Shown here piece after piece: positions 11,110 to 22,700 of a stretch of 64,000 nucleotides of DNA. The translations under genes were made by a program, and so were the position numbers. The DNA comes from Chrysogorgia sp. JL179-B06 (Eukaryota; Cnidaria; Anthozoa; Scleralcyonacea; Chrysogorgiidae): contig JAYKKM010000043.1 of NCBI GenBank assembly GCA_035772405.1, positions 2,401,501 to 2,465,500 of the forward strand, written 5' to 3'. The first letter of the stretch is position 1. Every line of letters starts with the position of its first letter. The notes under the pieces were generated by a model. That model was not told where the DNA came from. It saw only the letters and a program-made list of their open reading frames with translations, and did no database searches.

Positions 11110-11300
11110 AAGCTAAATTGAACAAGTGTGTTTAAGTCTGTTTAGGTATGGTGGGATCTCTTAGATGGTCTGGTAAAGAATTCCATAATATGGGCCCTGC
11201 TACTGAGAAGGCTCGCTTGCCATAACCTATCAGTTTGTATGGTTCAGATTCGAATGATGTATGGTTCAGATTCAGTATGATTGAAAGACGAATGTGGAAA
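11110..11300 (-). pseudogene. Non-LTR RT C-terminal scrap, minus strand
   Basis: Reverse reading gives KLIGYGKRAFSVAGPILWNS then LPDHLRDP, the typical final motif of the RT ORF. It lies against the 3' edge of the plus-strand element ending at 11037. Confidence 0.6.
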
Positions 11301-12000
11301 GTGAGGAAGAATCATAAGATAGTCTTCGGTGAAGATATTTCCTTTTAAATTTGAATTTGGTTTGGCTCCATTGTGCTGGCACAACAAAAGTATATAAATA
11401 TTTGTCAGACAAGTCTGCTCGACAAATATTCAAATTTGCCAAGTGTAGTACTGTAACTGTCAAGTTAGTAAATTACATGAAGTGTTCTCAACCTAGTGTT
11501 CTCTGGTCTCGTGATGTCCATCTATATATGTCTATACCGGCAAAGGATCACGGGAAATACTACACCAAGGTTTTATACAAATTCAAATCCACCAGATATA
11601 ATATTCATCGGTAGAAGCCGAATAACACCACAATAACAATCCACAACATTCAAATATGAGAATAAGAAAAGCGACACGTCTGACCGCCATGTTCATCCCA
11701 CGGTCGCATTCATCGCAAACAACAACAATAATAAACGTCCAAACGAGGCTCGAAAGAACGTTTTTAAATGCTTTTCTAAAATATCTCCTTTTCTAAAATA
11801 TCTCCTTTTTTCTGCATTGCATTTCCTTTTCCTGCATTTTGTTTCGTTGTAATTGCACTGCTCTTAGGCAATCACAATTGAGATATGTCATTTTAGAAAT
11901 TAATCTTTATCTTCCTTTTTGACCTTGCATGACCTAGAATATAATGTAACTAATAGTCGCAAAAGGTAAAATGTAATGTTAAAATTAAGATCGAGGTAAA
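11301..12000. other. Stretch without a supported gene
   Basis: Short overlapping ORFs exist on both strands (about 11350-11610) but none shows a motif or splice context. A direct repeat (ttttctaaaatatctcctt, twice, about 11776-11806) is visible. Confidence 0.45.
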
Positions 12001-12002
12001 AT

Positions 12003-13425
12003 GTGCCTCACGTTGACGCGATCTCTCTTGACAATATATCACCTCGTTTGATTAAAGATTCAGTTGATGTAATCACAAAACCGCTCACCAAAATTATCAA
12101 TGAATCCTTAGCGCAAGGTATTGTGCCGTGTGACTGGAAATCTGCAAGGATAACACCCCTGTTAAAGAAAGGAAGCGCTGCTGATATGAACAATTATCGT
12201 CCAATATCGGTGCTTCCGGTGGCATCCAAAATACTGGAGAGAGCTGTACATTTCCAACTCCATAAATATCTAAGTGAACATAACCTTCTTAGCCCTTTCC
12301 AGTGTGGTTTCAGGAAGAAACACTCGACGAATTCGGCGGCTATATCCTTTACAGATACTGTCCGCCGAGGTATGGATCAGGGACAACTCACTGGAGCTAT
12401 ATTTATAGATCTTCAAAAAGCTTTTGATTCTGTGGACCATGGGATTCTGATTAATAAATTAAGGTTCTATGGCCTCCAGGGTATTGAGCTCAGCTGGTTT
12501 GAGGATTACCTAACCAATCGTAAACAAGTTGTTGGCCTCGGTAAGGAATTATCGGATTCACGCCCTATCACCTCTGGTGTGCCGCAGGGGTCAATACTTG
12601 GCCCTTGCTATTCGTACTTTTTATTAACGAGTTGCCCCTCGTCCTACACCAATGTAATATTCTGATGTATGCAGATGACACCGTCATATACTACACGGCT
12701 AAAAATGCTGTTGAAATCGCGAAGACTCTAACAGAAGAATTAAACCTAGTTAATGATTGGTTATTGAATAACAATTTGTTACTCCATAAAGGAAAAACCG
12801 AATGTGTCCTTTTTGGCACTAATTCCAGGTTATCTTCCGTTGACAGTTTTATTGTATCTATTGGGGAGCACATCATCAAACGTGTCTCTGAATTTAAATA
12901 CCTCGGTGTTGTTATGGACGAAGCCCTTACCTGGAGTGCCAATGTGGATTATATATATAAGAAAGTGGCGACGAGGATTCGCATGCTAAGTCGAGTGAGA
13001 AGTAATATTAGCATGAACACCGCCAGCATTATATACAAGTCTTTCATTTTGCCAGTGCTTGATTACTGTGATACTTCATGGAACTGTTGTGGGAAAGTAA
13101 ATGCTGATTATTTAGAGAAACTACAAAGACGTGCGGCACGTATTATCATGAAAACAGCAAGAAGTGATGAAGCACTCGAATTTTTAAGATATAAAAACCT
13201 CGAGAACAGACGTGAAGAACATATTTTAAAACTTGTTAAACAGTGCATAAATGGCCATGTACCACAATTTTTTTAAAATTATTTTGTTTTTAACAAAGAT
13301 ATAGTCAAGAGGTCCACTAGACAAAGTAATTTTCTTTATTTGCCAAGAGTTAAATTAGAGTGTAGTAAAAAATCATTTTACTACCATGGCTGTGTCGTTT
13401 TTAATCGTAATATTTAACTTCTTTG
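12003..13425 (+). pseudogene. Non-LTR retrotransposon reverse transcriptase, one frameshift from continuous
   Basis: RT motifs in order: DAISLDNISPRLIK, NNYRPISVLPVASKILE, IFIDLQKAFDSVDH, SGVPQGSILGP, then a frameshift at about 12605 and LMYADDTVIYY, FKYLGVVMDE, and VLDYCDTSWN. The C-terminal part is ALEFLRYKNLENRREEH; after a second break at 13276 the tail (RSTRQSNFLYLPRVKLECSK) runs to about 13425. The canonical YADD is intact. No endonuclease, so the copy is 5' truncated. It is relatively young judging by the few lesions. Confidence 0.85.
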
Positions 13426-14514
13426 AAATTAATAACTTTTATCTTTAACTGTATTATATTTATTCATATATATACTGATTTGTTATTTTGTATTATAAGA
13501 ATTGTTTTTAATTAGATTGGGCCTCTATTGATAACAGTCAATGTAATATTAGCTGAAAGAGTTACCCTATTGAAATAAAAGTTTTCATCATCAGATGATC
13601 CAAGATAAATAAATTTCCAAATATGCTAATATTATTCTAAATTAATATTTATTATCTTTCTATTTAATCAAGATACTTTTACTATCGTTTTTTTTTGTGT
13701 TTGGTGACATAGTCATGCTATCGTATTCTCGTACACTATGCTATCGTATTCTTGTGATTTTGATTGTGGCAACTACGTCACACCGAACGCTTTACGGCTG
13801 ACAACGAAGCTTGGCGAGATCGTTTGTTGCTTCAATGGCCCCATTACACTGTCGAGTAGGCTTATTCCTTCGCATTTTTGGTCCACGATAGGTATTGAAC
13901 AACTTTTGTTGCTTATCTGAGCCATTGTGTTTACACTCACAAACGTTTTGGTCAGGTTCTTGTGTGTAAATTCACGTAGTACTATACGAATTTGGACGAA
14001 GACAGTGTCAGTGTGTTTTCCAGTACGGCCGTATTGATGTTTACCGTTGCACACTCATTTGTCATATTATATCTCGTCTGAAGTAATTCAAACGTGATCT
14101 ACACCTTCGCTATTAAACCTTTCGTAGATATAAACAGTAAAAGAAATACTATTTCAGACATTGCCAGCGTGCAACCTATATGATTTGAATAAACCTTTAT
14201 AAAATAACATTTCGTAAACGCAAGCGGTGATTGGCTAAAAGCCATGTTTATATAACTGTATGTAAACATGGTTTTTGCTCACGAACCTTTGCTCAAAAAG
14301 AGCTAAAATGTTGATAAATATGTTCTGTGACAGCCAACAAGAAGAAAAACGAGACGATTGAATGTTTTTCTTCACAGTTAAGAGCGTTTATGCTCATTTG
14401 AGCAGCCGACGACGTTGTCTAGCGTGAGTAAGGAGAATGTATATTTTCATCATTTTAAGTGTCTTATTACTTACTTCCTCAGTGTTATTTTATAAAAGAA
14501 ATAGAAAACATCTT
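13426..14514. other. Stretch without a supported gene
   Basis: AT-rich retroelement 3' flank to about 13700, then ordinary sequence with short overlapping ORFs on both strands at 13738-14054 that show no motif. The segment 14210-14270 (tgattggctaaaagccatgt) recalls words at 24385-24410. Confidence 0.4.
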
Positions 14515-14669
14515 TCCGTGTTTACATACAGTTATAGAAACACTCGTGAAAGTTTGGGAGAACTAGTCAAAATAGCGTGGAAACACTCGCCCTGCGGGCT
14601 CGTGTTCCCACTAATTTCTCGTTCTCCCAAACTTTCACTTGTGTTTCTACAACTGTATGTAAACACGGA
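14515..14669. mobile_element. Foldback (hairpin) element
   Basis: Arms ccgtgtttacatacagttat...gaaagtttgggagaac and their reverse complement surround a 40-bp loop. The ORF 14437-14778 is a product of this palindrome. No target duplication was identified. Confidence 0.6.
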
Positions 14670-15129
14670 AAATGATTTCTTAAATAACGCATGGTTCAAT
14701 TCTTACTGTGGCCACCCACCCCACCTTATGGGAAACAGCTTTTTGACCAAGATTCTTAATCACGAATTTGGGTATTGAATATAGTTTTGGTTGTTTCGTT
14801 ATTGGTAACCATATACATACATTTTGAAATACTTAACAGAGAGATTTATGCTATATTATACCATTGGAAAGCCAACGAAAAATCACAATCGTAGTGCAAG
14901 TTTAAAGTTTGTACCTATCATGGAACAATTTAAAATTTTGAATTAGCCTATACAGTACTGGTAGTTTAGTAGGGTGCAAAAACATGCAGACTATACTGGG
15001 GTTTATACAACCTTGGCCTGGCCTACAATTTTGTAGCATAAACAAGCATTACAGTACTCTACTATACTTGTCAGTGTTAATATATACACTGCTGCAGTGA
15101 ATAAGGAAGAGCTCGCAGTATGAGACAGA

Positions 15130-15242
15130 CGATACATGGATGATTGTTATGCAAGCTCATATTCTCAGAAAAATTATTCTACCTCTAACCATTGAGCTAC
15201 CCAAGACTCAGATGCAGAGTGAAGGTTACAATGATGTACTGA
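15130..15242 (-). repeat. tRNA-like SINE, minus strand (inverted partner of 15718-15860)
   Basis: The reverse strand reads cttgggtagctcaatggtta (A-box-like) downstream of cattgtaaccttcactctgc, and ends in tttttctgagaatatgagct. The same words occur in plus orientation at 15718-15860. The B box is degenerate. Confidence 0.5.
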
Positions 15243-15314
15243 TTCAATTGAAATATGTATATACCTATGTGCATTACTGATATATAGTGACTGCCGCATA
15301 GGCAGTATAATTAT

Positions 15315-15697
15315 CAGGGCCGGATTTACCTATGGGCAAGACTGGGCAATTGCCCAGGGGCCTCCACAACCAGGGGGCTTCCACATTTTTCATGGGAAAA
15401 AATTGTAAGGAAAAATGTATTGTGAGTGCCTACATGAATGGTAAAATATACAGTTTATAGATCTACTGTTAGCGTATTCAGATTCTTTACACTTGAAACA
15501 TAGGAATCAGATTCTTATGTAGATTGATCATGATGTTTATACATGTACATTTTTATTCAGATTATTAGTACTTGAAAAATATACTTTATGGGTGACTGTA
15601 AATATGTTTTGTCATCATTTTAGTATTCTAAGTTTGAGGGGGACTCATGCACTACTGAAGGCTGCCCAGGGCCTCCACATATCTATATCCGGCCCTG
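15315..15697. mobile_element. hAT-type MITE with perfect 8-bp target duplication
   Basis: The ends cagggccggatttacc and ccggccctg are inverted, and ataattat is present as an 8-bp direct repeat on both sides (15307-15314, 15698-15705). Inner text (gcccaggggcctccaca/gcccagggcctccacat) continues the similarity. An 8-bp duplication and CAGGG ends are hAT hallmarks. 383 bp, no ORF. Confidence 0.85.
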
Positions 15698-15717
15698 ATA
15701 ATTATATATCATTCAAA

Positions 15718-15860
15718 TCAGTACATCATTGTAACCTTCTCTCTCCATCTGGCTCTTGATGCCTCAATGGTTAGAGGCAGTCACTGGCAATCAGAAGGTT
15801 ATAATTTTTTCACCCGGGTATAGTTTTTCTGAGGATATGAGCTTAATCATAGTTAATAGC
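15718..15860 (+). repeat. tRNA-like SINE, plus strand
   Basis: Cattgtaaccttc...cttgatgcctcaatggttag...tttttctgaggatatgagct is the inverted partner of 15130-15242; the hAT MITE lies between them. Confidence 0.5.
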
Positions 15861-16314
15861 TTAATTGACGTCCATGTATTGTATACTGGTATGTATTCCA
15901 GAAATAATCTTTGTTTACTCCATCCATTACGGAACATGTTAGGACTATAGTAGATGGCCTGAGCTGCCCCACAACTTATTGTGTTTGTTAATAAGCTTGG
16001 ACAATGCTTGTCCTTAAGGCTTGTAATGTAAAATACAGCTTATATAGGATTATGTTGACATTGGGTATGTTGACACTAAATATGTCAGCAGAAATTGTTA
16101 AAGGGATTGAACAAGTGCTGTGTCAGCTAGATCATTGTCAACAAGTATCAAATTGACATGTCATCCTGAATATAGGTTGTTATATCTGTGCATGCATGGT
16201 GATATATAATTTAGATACTATAACTACAAGTACAATGCCATGTGCTTTGTTACATGCAGGCTTTTGTATTAATAACCATCAAAATATGGTATCTGTAATC
16301 TGCATTAGCTAGGC

Positions 16315-16880
16315 ATTATTGTTGTTATTATTATTATAATAATAATTATTATTATTATTAACAATAATAATACAATAATATTTATACAGGATAGCCCCTT
16401 CAGCTAACACTGGTATCAATATAATGGTGGTCTTAATTGTTTCCTAACAAACTAAAGTTATTACAAATATAAACACATATATTCATATATGTACAGTACA
16501 ATATGTTACAAAAACTCATTTTAACTCAAAAGTTATATATCCTGCACATATTGTCAATTAAGGCAATTGATAATGGTGCTACAATTCATGTATGATGAAC
16601 AGACTCATTGAGATATGGAAAATAGTTCTTTAGATATGATGTTAAAATGCCTTCACATAATTTCTTAACTAGCATTACACAATGTATCTTTCTTCTAATT
16701 ACAAAAGGTACCAATCCTAGGATTTCTATTAACTGATCAGTTTCAAGTCCTGAGTTAGGAATGATCAGTTTCCCTGCCCTGCATTGAGACCTCTCAAGAG
16801 CATCAAATATTAAGTTATATCCACATCCATGCCAGTTCGACATCACAGTAGTCCAAATTGTGGATCCAATTTTAATGGAC
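16315..16880 (-). pseudogene. Non-LTR RT C-terminal fragment with (TTA)n tail
   Basis: The minus strand 16860-16586 reads MSNWHGCGYNLIFDALERSQ, CRAGKLIIPNSGLE, and FVIRRKIHCVMLVKKL, the RNA-binding C-terminal region of non-LTR RTs. Downstream on the same strand the copy runs to a TTA/ATA simple-repeat run at 16320-16382. Confidence 0.6.
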
Positions 16881-17334
16881 CCTATAGATTTGCACTATAT
16901 GTACCACCTATTTGATTTTTTTAAAGGGCACAGCCATTGTATGATAAAGATGCACATTCTTCCTTAAAGTTTCAGCAGCCTTTGATGTCTGTTTCATGAG
17001 TCATCAACAGTGTGAAAAAAGTAATTTCTTTCTTAGTTATTGATGGTAGAAACAGCAGTAGGCATCCCCACTATTCTGCTGCTGCACCCAAAAATTAAAA
17101 AAGATTTGGCTTCATGTACAGTGTATTTAGCTTGATGTTCTATGAAACAATTAAATTCAGACAATACAAATATTTTAGCAATATTGTCCACTGGAAATTA
17201 TTTATTCAGTCTGACAAATGAATGGGCTATTACCTAATTCAAGTAAAAGAAGTACCCTGTAAGCAACTATACGCTAGAAAAATTTCAAACAGCAAGCGGG
17301 CGAGTGGTTGTTGCGTATACCTATTTCTAGTATA
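16881..17334. other. Stretch without a recognised gene
   Basis: Nothing recognisable; no long ORF or repeat. Confidence 0.4.
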
Positions 17335-17575
17335 AAATTGTTATATTCGATTTGAAAATCCCGGTGCTTTTTCGTCGGATTTTTCCTCAAATTTCAAAGA
17401 TTGTTCCGATTTCACCTCCTCGAATTTTTAGTTAAATTTTGTATGATTGTGGATTTAATTTATTTATTGCTAAATTGTTGAAGATATTTTAGAATGTGGT
17501 AAATATAGAACTTTTTGCAATATTTGGCGGCAATTTGCACCACGAAACGCGCGAGAAGTTGCACGATAGGTAGGA
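17335..17575. repeat. Dispersed repeat, copy 2 (see 4735-4975)
   Basis: Same order of words as 4735-4975. The following 17576-18250 holds short inverted words around cgagctc (17645-17680, 18005-18030) and no supported gene; the small ORF at 17791-18006 has no motif. Confidence 0.6.
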
Positions 17576-18254
17576 ATACATGTACTAAATTTCACGTAGG
17601 AAAATTGTTGGTTGGAGGGCAATACATTTAACAATTATATACCATGAGCTCGAGTCGTATATGAGCTCATAGTCGAAAGTAATGGAAAATTATTCAGTTT
17701 GACATCTTCGAATAAGAAAATGAATTCGCTTATGCCTATGGAGTATATCTACACCGAATTTGAAGCAAAGAAATTACAATCTCGTTTTTTGTGAGCGATT
17801 GTTTATCATGTGCCATCGAGCTACTCTACATTTTGAATGGGGGAGACGTCTACAAACAAAAAGGTAAAACTATCAGAAAATTTGGAACAATGTTTGATAA
17901 GACTTTTTTACATAAAGGAAAGGTGTTTATGGTTGATACTAAAACAATTAGGCAACTCGCCCACGTTGTCTATGAGCAACCTCGTACGTCTATGAGCAGA
18001 TATTAGACAACTCGAGCTCGTTGTCTAATTATTAAATATACGATGAGAGTGAATGGTTCAAATTGTTTTATTATATAGCCAAACACTTAGTCAGTTCGGG
18101 GTTTCTTTATAAAACTGCATCGATTTCAGCTTTTTTCGGCCTAAAAAACATGCCGCCATCTTGTTTTTCTCTACTGCTAGGATATGATAGCCTAGTAGTA
18201 GAGGAGCCAATCAAATTGCATGATAGCTCATATCCTACTGGTAGCTATATAATA

Positions 18255-18330
18255 ATATACAATTATTGGAATAGGTCTGGATAATTCTTGATATCATGCG
18301 TAAGCCGAATCCAATAATTGTTTTATTATA
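18255..18330. mobile_element. Truncated copy of the hairpin MITE family at 19022 and 24643
   Basis: Aattattggaata...ataattcttgatatcatgcg...gaatccaataattgtttta matches the outer arms of the other two copies in inverted order; the central part is deleted. Confidence 0.55.
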
Positions 18331-18539
18331 TATTGTTCAAAATAGTCTTACTAAAAATATACAAACAAATCTACTACAAGCCATTTTGTACAAGCCATTT
18401 ATTTTGTAATTTTCGCGCGCTTAGTCCTAGTGACGTCATCAGCGTTCAATAATGTTTGTTTTGGACACCTCCGTGCAATAATTCACAGTATTCGACAGAA
18501 ATGACGTCGCGCCTGCAGGACATTGAGAATTCACGGGAG

Positions 18540-18630
18540 TATGTTGACCAATAAGAAACGAGAATGAAGTTTGAATGTATAATAATATAAATTATTATAT
18601 ATTCAAACTTTATTCTCGTTCGTGATTGGT
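18540..18630. repeat. Hairpin
   Basis: Arms gaccaataagaaacgagaat...ttgaatgtataataata and their reverse complement around 18590. Probably another foldback insertion. Confidence 0.5.
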
Positions 18631-18803
18631 CAAAACGCCCCTGCTAATTCTCCGTATCTGGAAGCTGACGCGTTATTTCAGCTGCTGACGTGTCAGCGTG
18701 CAATAATACCTTGTTTTGGATGGAACTTCGATCAAGCCCCCAGCGCGGTCGGCAGCTTGCTAAAAATCCAGCCAAAACTAAATATTTTTGAAGAGTAAAC
18801 AAA

Positions 18804-19022
18804 ATGGCTTTCAGCCGGTTTCCATTGTTAAACGAAGAAGAAATTTCGACGTTGCTCTCAGAGAAAGATAGTAAAAGCACGAAGAGAGCAACAAAACTGT
18901 TTAAATGTATTTTCGAGGAGTATCTACACGAAAAGCAAAAAGAATATCCGACAAACGCCATCGAGCTGGCAGCTTTCTATTCCACTGGTGTTGTTCTTTG
19001 CTTCTTGTTTTTGAATATATAA
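18804..19022 (+). CDS. Short exon resembling the N-terminus of cnidarian recombinase-like (DUF3504-type) proteins
   Basis: ATG at 18804 opens MAFSRFPLLNEEEISTLLSE, then KDSKSTKRATKLFKCIFEEY and LHEKQKEYPTNAIELAAFY. The pattern LL.EKDSKSTKRATK...EYL.EK resembles the helical N-terminal segment of large metazoan families that carry a tyrosine-recombinase-like (Crypton/DUF3504-type) domain; this is from memory of the pattern and is not proved. The frame ends where a hairpin MITE begins at 19022, so the exon is truncated or a splice donor near 18987 is used. A degenerate relative (ATG plus about 12 codons) precedes the same MITE at 24590-24640. Confidence 0.4.
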   Translation: MAFSRFPLLNEEEISTLLSEKDSKSTKRATKLFKCIFEEYLHEKQKEYPTNAIELAAFYSTGVVLCFLFLNI

Positions 19023-19175
19023 TAAAACAATTATTGGATTCGGTTTTCGCATGATATCGAGAATTATCAAGGCCTCGGTTTGTGTTATCCACCTCAGCCT
19101 TCGGCTTCGGTGGATAACACAAACCTCGTCCTTGATAATTCTCGATATCATGCTCAACCTCATTCAATAATTGTT
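19022..19175. mobile_element. Hairpin MITE, full copy
   Basis: Arms of about 70 bp (aataaaacaattattggatt ... tttgtgttatccacc and reverse complement) enclose a loop with cagccttcggctt. Second full copy at 24643-24790, partial copy at 18255-18330. The minus-strand ORFs here are palindrome translations. Confidence 0.75.
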
Positions 19176-19264
19176 TATTATATCGCCATGGAAACCAGAA
19201 GCTTCTACAAGAGTGATAAGTGATATAAAAGTGTCGTTGTATAATAGAAGATGATGCAAAACCG

Positions 19265-20385
19265 TTTTAGCTTCTTTCATCATCATCATCATAAGCTTTA
19301 TTTAAAATCAAAATAAATATAACACGGTATCCCTTCATTATTTGCAATGCTCTTCCAAGGGAGCCGTGTTAAGACAAGAGAATATTAATTAGAAAAATAT
19401 ATGATTACAAAAAAATTTAACTATCAAAATAACCAAAACTACTTCATAAATGTAAAATTTAAAACAATATTTACAAGAGAGCAGCCTTAAAAGACAAGAC
19501 CGTCAACTTTGTTTTAGGCTCATCTGGTAGATCATTCCACAAGACAGCTCCTCGATAACTGAAGCTTCGTTTAGCAGCTTCAGTGCGAGGTCTAGTAATA
19601 AATATTTTGTTAGAGCTTCCTCTTAAGTTATACGAGTGAACATTGGATGTTGGTTCGAATATCAGATTTAAGCCTGGTAGGATAGAAATTATTTCTAGCT
19701 TTGAATACACTAATTGCCAATTGTTTATTAAGTTTTTGTTCGAGAGTTATTCAAAATATCAGCAGATCTAACGTTATAATCCGAGTATGTGATTAGTCTT
19801 CCCGCCCTATTTTGAAATTTCTGGAGTCTGCCAGATAGGCATTTACCCACACAGCCCTACACTTCACTACAATATTGGAAATACGGTGATACCAATGCAT
19901 CATATATTTTTAATAATGTTCGATGAGGAACAGAGTCACGAATTCGTTTAAGGGCTCCAAGACCAGCAGAAACTTTCTTACAGATAATTTCAACCTGAGC
20001 CTGCCAATTTAACGACTCGTCGATTTCAATTCCTAAATATTTGTAAGAGTACATTCTTTCTACTGGCTGATTATTAATTTTTATAATAGGGTCATGATTT
20101 AGACCATTAAGCTTATTTTGGCTAGCAATAACAATGTACTTTGTCTTTTCACTTTGTCTTTTTCGCATTTGCAGTGAGTTTATTTGCCTGTAACCACAGT
20201 TGAACTTTATTTAGATCATTATTCAACTGCATCCGAATCATATGGCTACAAGCCTTAAGACACGTATCATCTTCGTACATCATTACAGTTGATGACAAAG
20301 CACAAGCCTCAAAATCATTAATATAAATTAAGAATAACAAGGGTCCTAGAATAGACCCCTGAGGTACCCCATGCATGTGACAGGC
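19265..20385 (-). pseudogene. Non-LTR retrotransposon RT (3' half) with CAT-repeat tail
   Basis: The minus strand reads GVPQGSILGPLLFLIYINDF, then MMYEDDTCLKAC (YEDD where YADD is expected), a frameshift at about 20160, YSYKYLGIEIDESLNW, PYFQYC, then a gap and KRSFSYRGAVLWNDLP. On the plus strand the 3' end is a cat/atc repeat at about 19275-19293. Truncated 5' and inactive. Confidence 0.8.
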
Positions 20386-20749
20386 AGGCAGTCTTCATGA
20401 TAAGTTAACGGAGTTCATAAGAAAAGCGGTCAAAGAACACCAAACCAATTTAATATATTTAAACCATAATATATATTACTTAATACATATACACCAAGCC
20501 TATATAACCCTATCTCTAAAATAAATAAACTCTACTCCTAATTAAACTTAAAACTTCAGTGCTTCAAAATGCCAAGGAACCTGTAATTTAGATAGATGAA
20601 CAAGTTGAATGACGAGGTACAGTTGAATGGTCCATACACAGACCACTTGCTGACACACTGCGCTGGTACATTTATGGTAAGGAAGATCTAAAGTGTCTAT
20701 ACGATATAAATTCTACGTGAGGTGAATAATGCCAAAATGTTTTTATGAT
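20386..20749. other. Stretch without a recognised gene
   Basis: AT-rich, nothing identified. Confidence 0.4.
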
Positions 20750-20900
20750 TAACGGTTTGTTTGTCCGAAATGCTAATAAGATTGACGTCAAATCAGTCAC
20801 CATTACAATATTCTACTGCTAGAGAAATTTGACCAAATTCAAACGTTGATGATATGGTTCAACGCTATAATAGACATTACCAGAAATGGCTAATTTACAT
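20750..20900. repeat. Dispersed repeat, copy 2 (see 5757-5910)
   Basis: Same words and order as 5757-5910. Confidence 0.6.
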
Positions 20901-21010
20901 ATGGTCGTTAGAAAATGGCGTCCCATTTTACAGTGAGTTACATAGAGCGAAAATATTAAAATGAAGATTGAGTAGCGATCGTCTACCGTTTGCCGATTAA
21001 AGTGCTATGT

Positions 21011-21294
21011 CACGATTTGCCTGGTTACTCAGCTAAGCGTACTTGTTGATTTTTTGTTCAAGATAGTATACGGCAATATAGTGGCCTTCCAGCTTCTTCT
21101 CGTTTCCCACCACGATTAGACATTAAATTGTCATTACGCTTTACTTATAACTTGTCCAAAAATAACCCACCAACATGAAAATAACAAATACTAAGTTTCG
21201 CTAACTTTTAAATAACTTTCGCTTCGCTTTGATTTTGGATTCCGAATCAAAAATCAAAAAGTAACGCTTAGCTGAGTAACCAGGCAGATCGTGA
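21011..21294. mobile_element. Foldback element upstream-adjacent to the GPCR 3' end
   Basis: Cacgattt-gcctggttactcagctaagcgt at 21011 is matched in reverse complement at 21262-21294. No ORF. The target duplication was not found. The following 21295-21714 is the presumed 3' UTR/flank of the GPCR gene and contains a short atctatat repeat at 21628-21655. Confidence 0.55.
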
Positions 21295-21714
21295 CGTCAA
21301 TACTTGTGCCTCTATGGCCCTTGTCCTGTTGTCATTACAAGTTTGGTGATTATTAAAATGTACGTTGGAATATAACTTTAGCCGAATCACTCAATATTCA
21401 AATTTTAACATGTAAGATATAGGTTCTTCCATAGACTTTCGAACATTTGAAAAATACCAAACAAAATCCGACAAGAACTTAATGACGCGTAGCCTATTTT
21501 ATTGTTGGCTGTTTTCAACACAATTTTGATGGACAGACAAACCTTTACAGAACATCAACGCTGACAACGCAAAGTTCATATCATAAAATATTTTGGCAAG
21601 CGTGAACTATTCACTTTATCGATAGAATCTATATCTGTATCTATATCTATCTGAATATATAGAATTTGTATTATCGTATTTGGGGTTATAGACAATTTAA
21701 CGACTAGATAAAGT

Positions 21715-22671
21715 TTACAGTCGTGAGTTGTCTATGTCTTCAAAATTCTGTCCGTTTGTCTCATTCGGTGCAACTGAACTGATGGTGGGACGAGGTCTGC
21801 CCAGAAGGAAAAGACGAGCGAAGATTTGCTTGTATTCCTTTCTGAACCGAGAGCTGTAAATGCCGTAGAGAAACGGATTGACACAACTGTTAGCGAAGCC
21901 TAGCACGAGAAAGCAGTAGTGTAATAGGCTGCCGGGGTTAACGATGGAGTACTTGAACAGCGTGTAGGTGACACGACTTGGAAGCCATCCAACGATGATG
22001 GCCAAGGAAGCGGCCAGGGATACTTTGGTGACTTTCTTTATGGCTTCACTGCGACCGTTAATGAACGGCAACTTCTTCATGGTGTACAAGATGTGAGCAT
22101 AGAGTATCACCATGGATACATAGGGGATAATGGACTGCAGGGTTAAATCAACAAAGGGAAACACGTCGTTGCCAACCTTGAGGTAAGTATAGGAGCACTG
22201 ATTTTTGACTTCGCTAAATTTAGCGCGGAATAGTGTTGTGACGTTAATGGTGATGCTCCACACCCAAACAAAGATGACGACTTTGATTGCTTGGGAAACT
22301 TTTATGCATTGATAAAATTGAGGTTTAACCACAGCGAGCCAGCGTTCGATGGTCAACGCAAGACATGTGTTGATTGATACATAACCTAATGTAAAGCAGA
22401 ACCATGGTGACCAAATAGTCCTGCAGTATACTTCACGGACGATATCTGAGGTAGGCCTTGGAGGCAGGTAGAGGTAACGACTGAATACCAACATGATCGC
22501 GGTGATGATGTCAGTGACGGCCAGGTTAAAGATGAATATGTTGTAAGGTTGTTTGAGAAGCGCGGTCCTGGTGATGAGCACGTACAGAACAAGGGCATTA
22601 CCCAAAAAGGCCACGAGGACGATGAATGAAAACAACAGGTATGTTACCCACGTGTTACCGTCGAATAACAT
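21715..22671 (-). CDS. Class A (rhodopsin family) G-protein-coupled receptor, neuropeptide-receptor-like
   Basis: Intact 318-aa single-exon ORF from the ATG at 22671. Seven membrane segments lie at about 11-33, 44-66, 85-110, 130-150, 174-197, 213-238 and 250-271. Class A landmarks: GN (N25) in TM1, NLAVTD (D54) in TM2, a Cys83-Cys159 pair for the ECL1/ECL2 disulfide, ERW (109-111) in place of DRY, W138 in TM4, P183 in TM5, GWLP (228-231) for CWxP, and NPFLY (265-269) in TM7, followed by the helix-8-like SSRFRKEYKQIF. The N-terminus is very short and has no signal peptide. It is a plasma-membrane receptor; short loops and NPFLY suit peptide receptors of the somatostatin/galanin/allatostatin type, but the ligand cannot be told. 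It is flanked by transposons on both sides. Confidence 0.9.
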   Translation of the reverse strand: MLFDGNTWVTYLLFSFIVLVAFLGNALVLYVLITRTALLKQPYNIFIFNLAVTDIITAIMLVFSRYLYLPPRPTSDIVREVYCRTIWSPWFCFTLGYVSINTCLALTIERWLAVVKPQFYQCIKVSQAIKVVIFVWVWSITINVTTLFRAKFSEVKNQCSYTYLKVGNDVFPFVDLTLQSIIPYVSMVILYAHILYTMKKLPFINGRSEAIKKVTKVSLAASLAIIVGWLPSRVTYTLFKYSIVNPGSLLHYCFLVLGFANSCVNPFLYGIYSSRFRKEYKQIFARLFLLGRPRPTISSVAPNETNGQNFEDIDNSRL

Positions 22672-22678
22672 TGGTCAG

Positions 22679-22700
22679 CCTGGAAAAAGAAAAATAACAA
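22679..22700 (-). promoter_or_regulatory. Splice acceptor just upstream of the GPCR start codon
   Basis: On the minus strand a pyrimidine tract and AG (tttttctttttccag) lie 8 bp before the ATG at 22671. This implies a 5'-UTR intron and an untranslated first exon at higher coordinates, explaining an intronless coding region with a spliced leader exon. Confidence 0.6.

Noticed and set aside
14437..14778. 113-aa plus-strand ORF
   Set aside because: Lies across a foldback palindrome; no motif or splice context.
17791..18006. 71-aa plus-strand ORF
   Set aside because: No motif; lies in a region of short inverted cgagctc words.
22386..22598. 70-aa minus-strand ORF inside the GPCR
   Set aside because: Out-of-frame shadow of the receptor.
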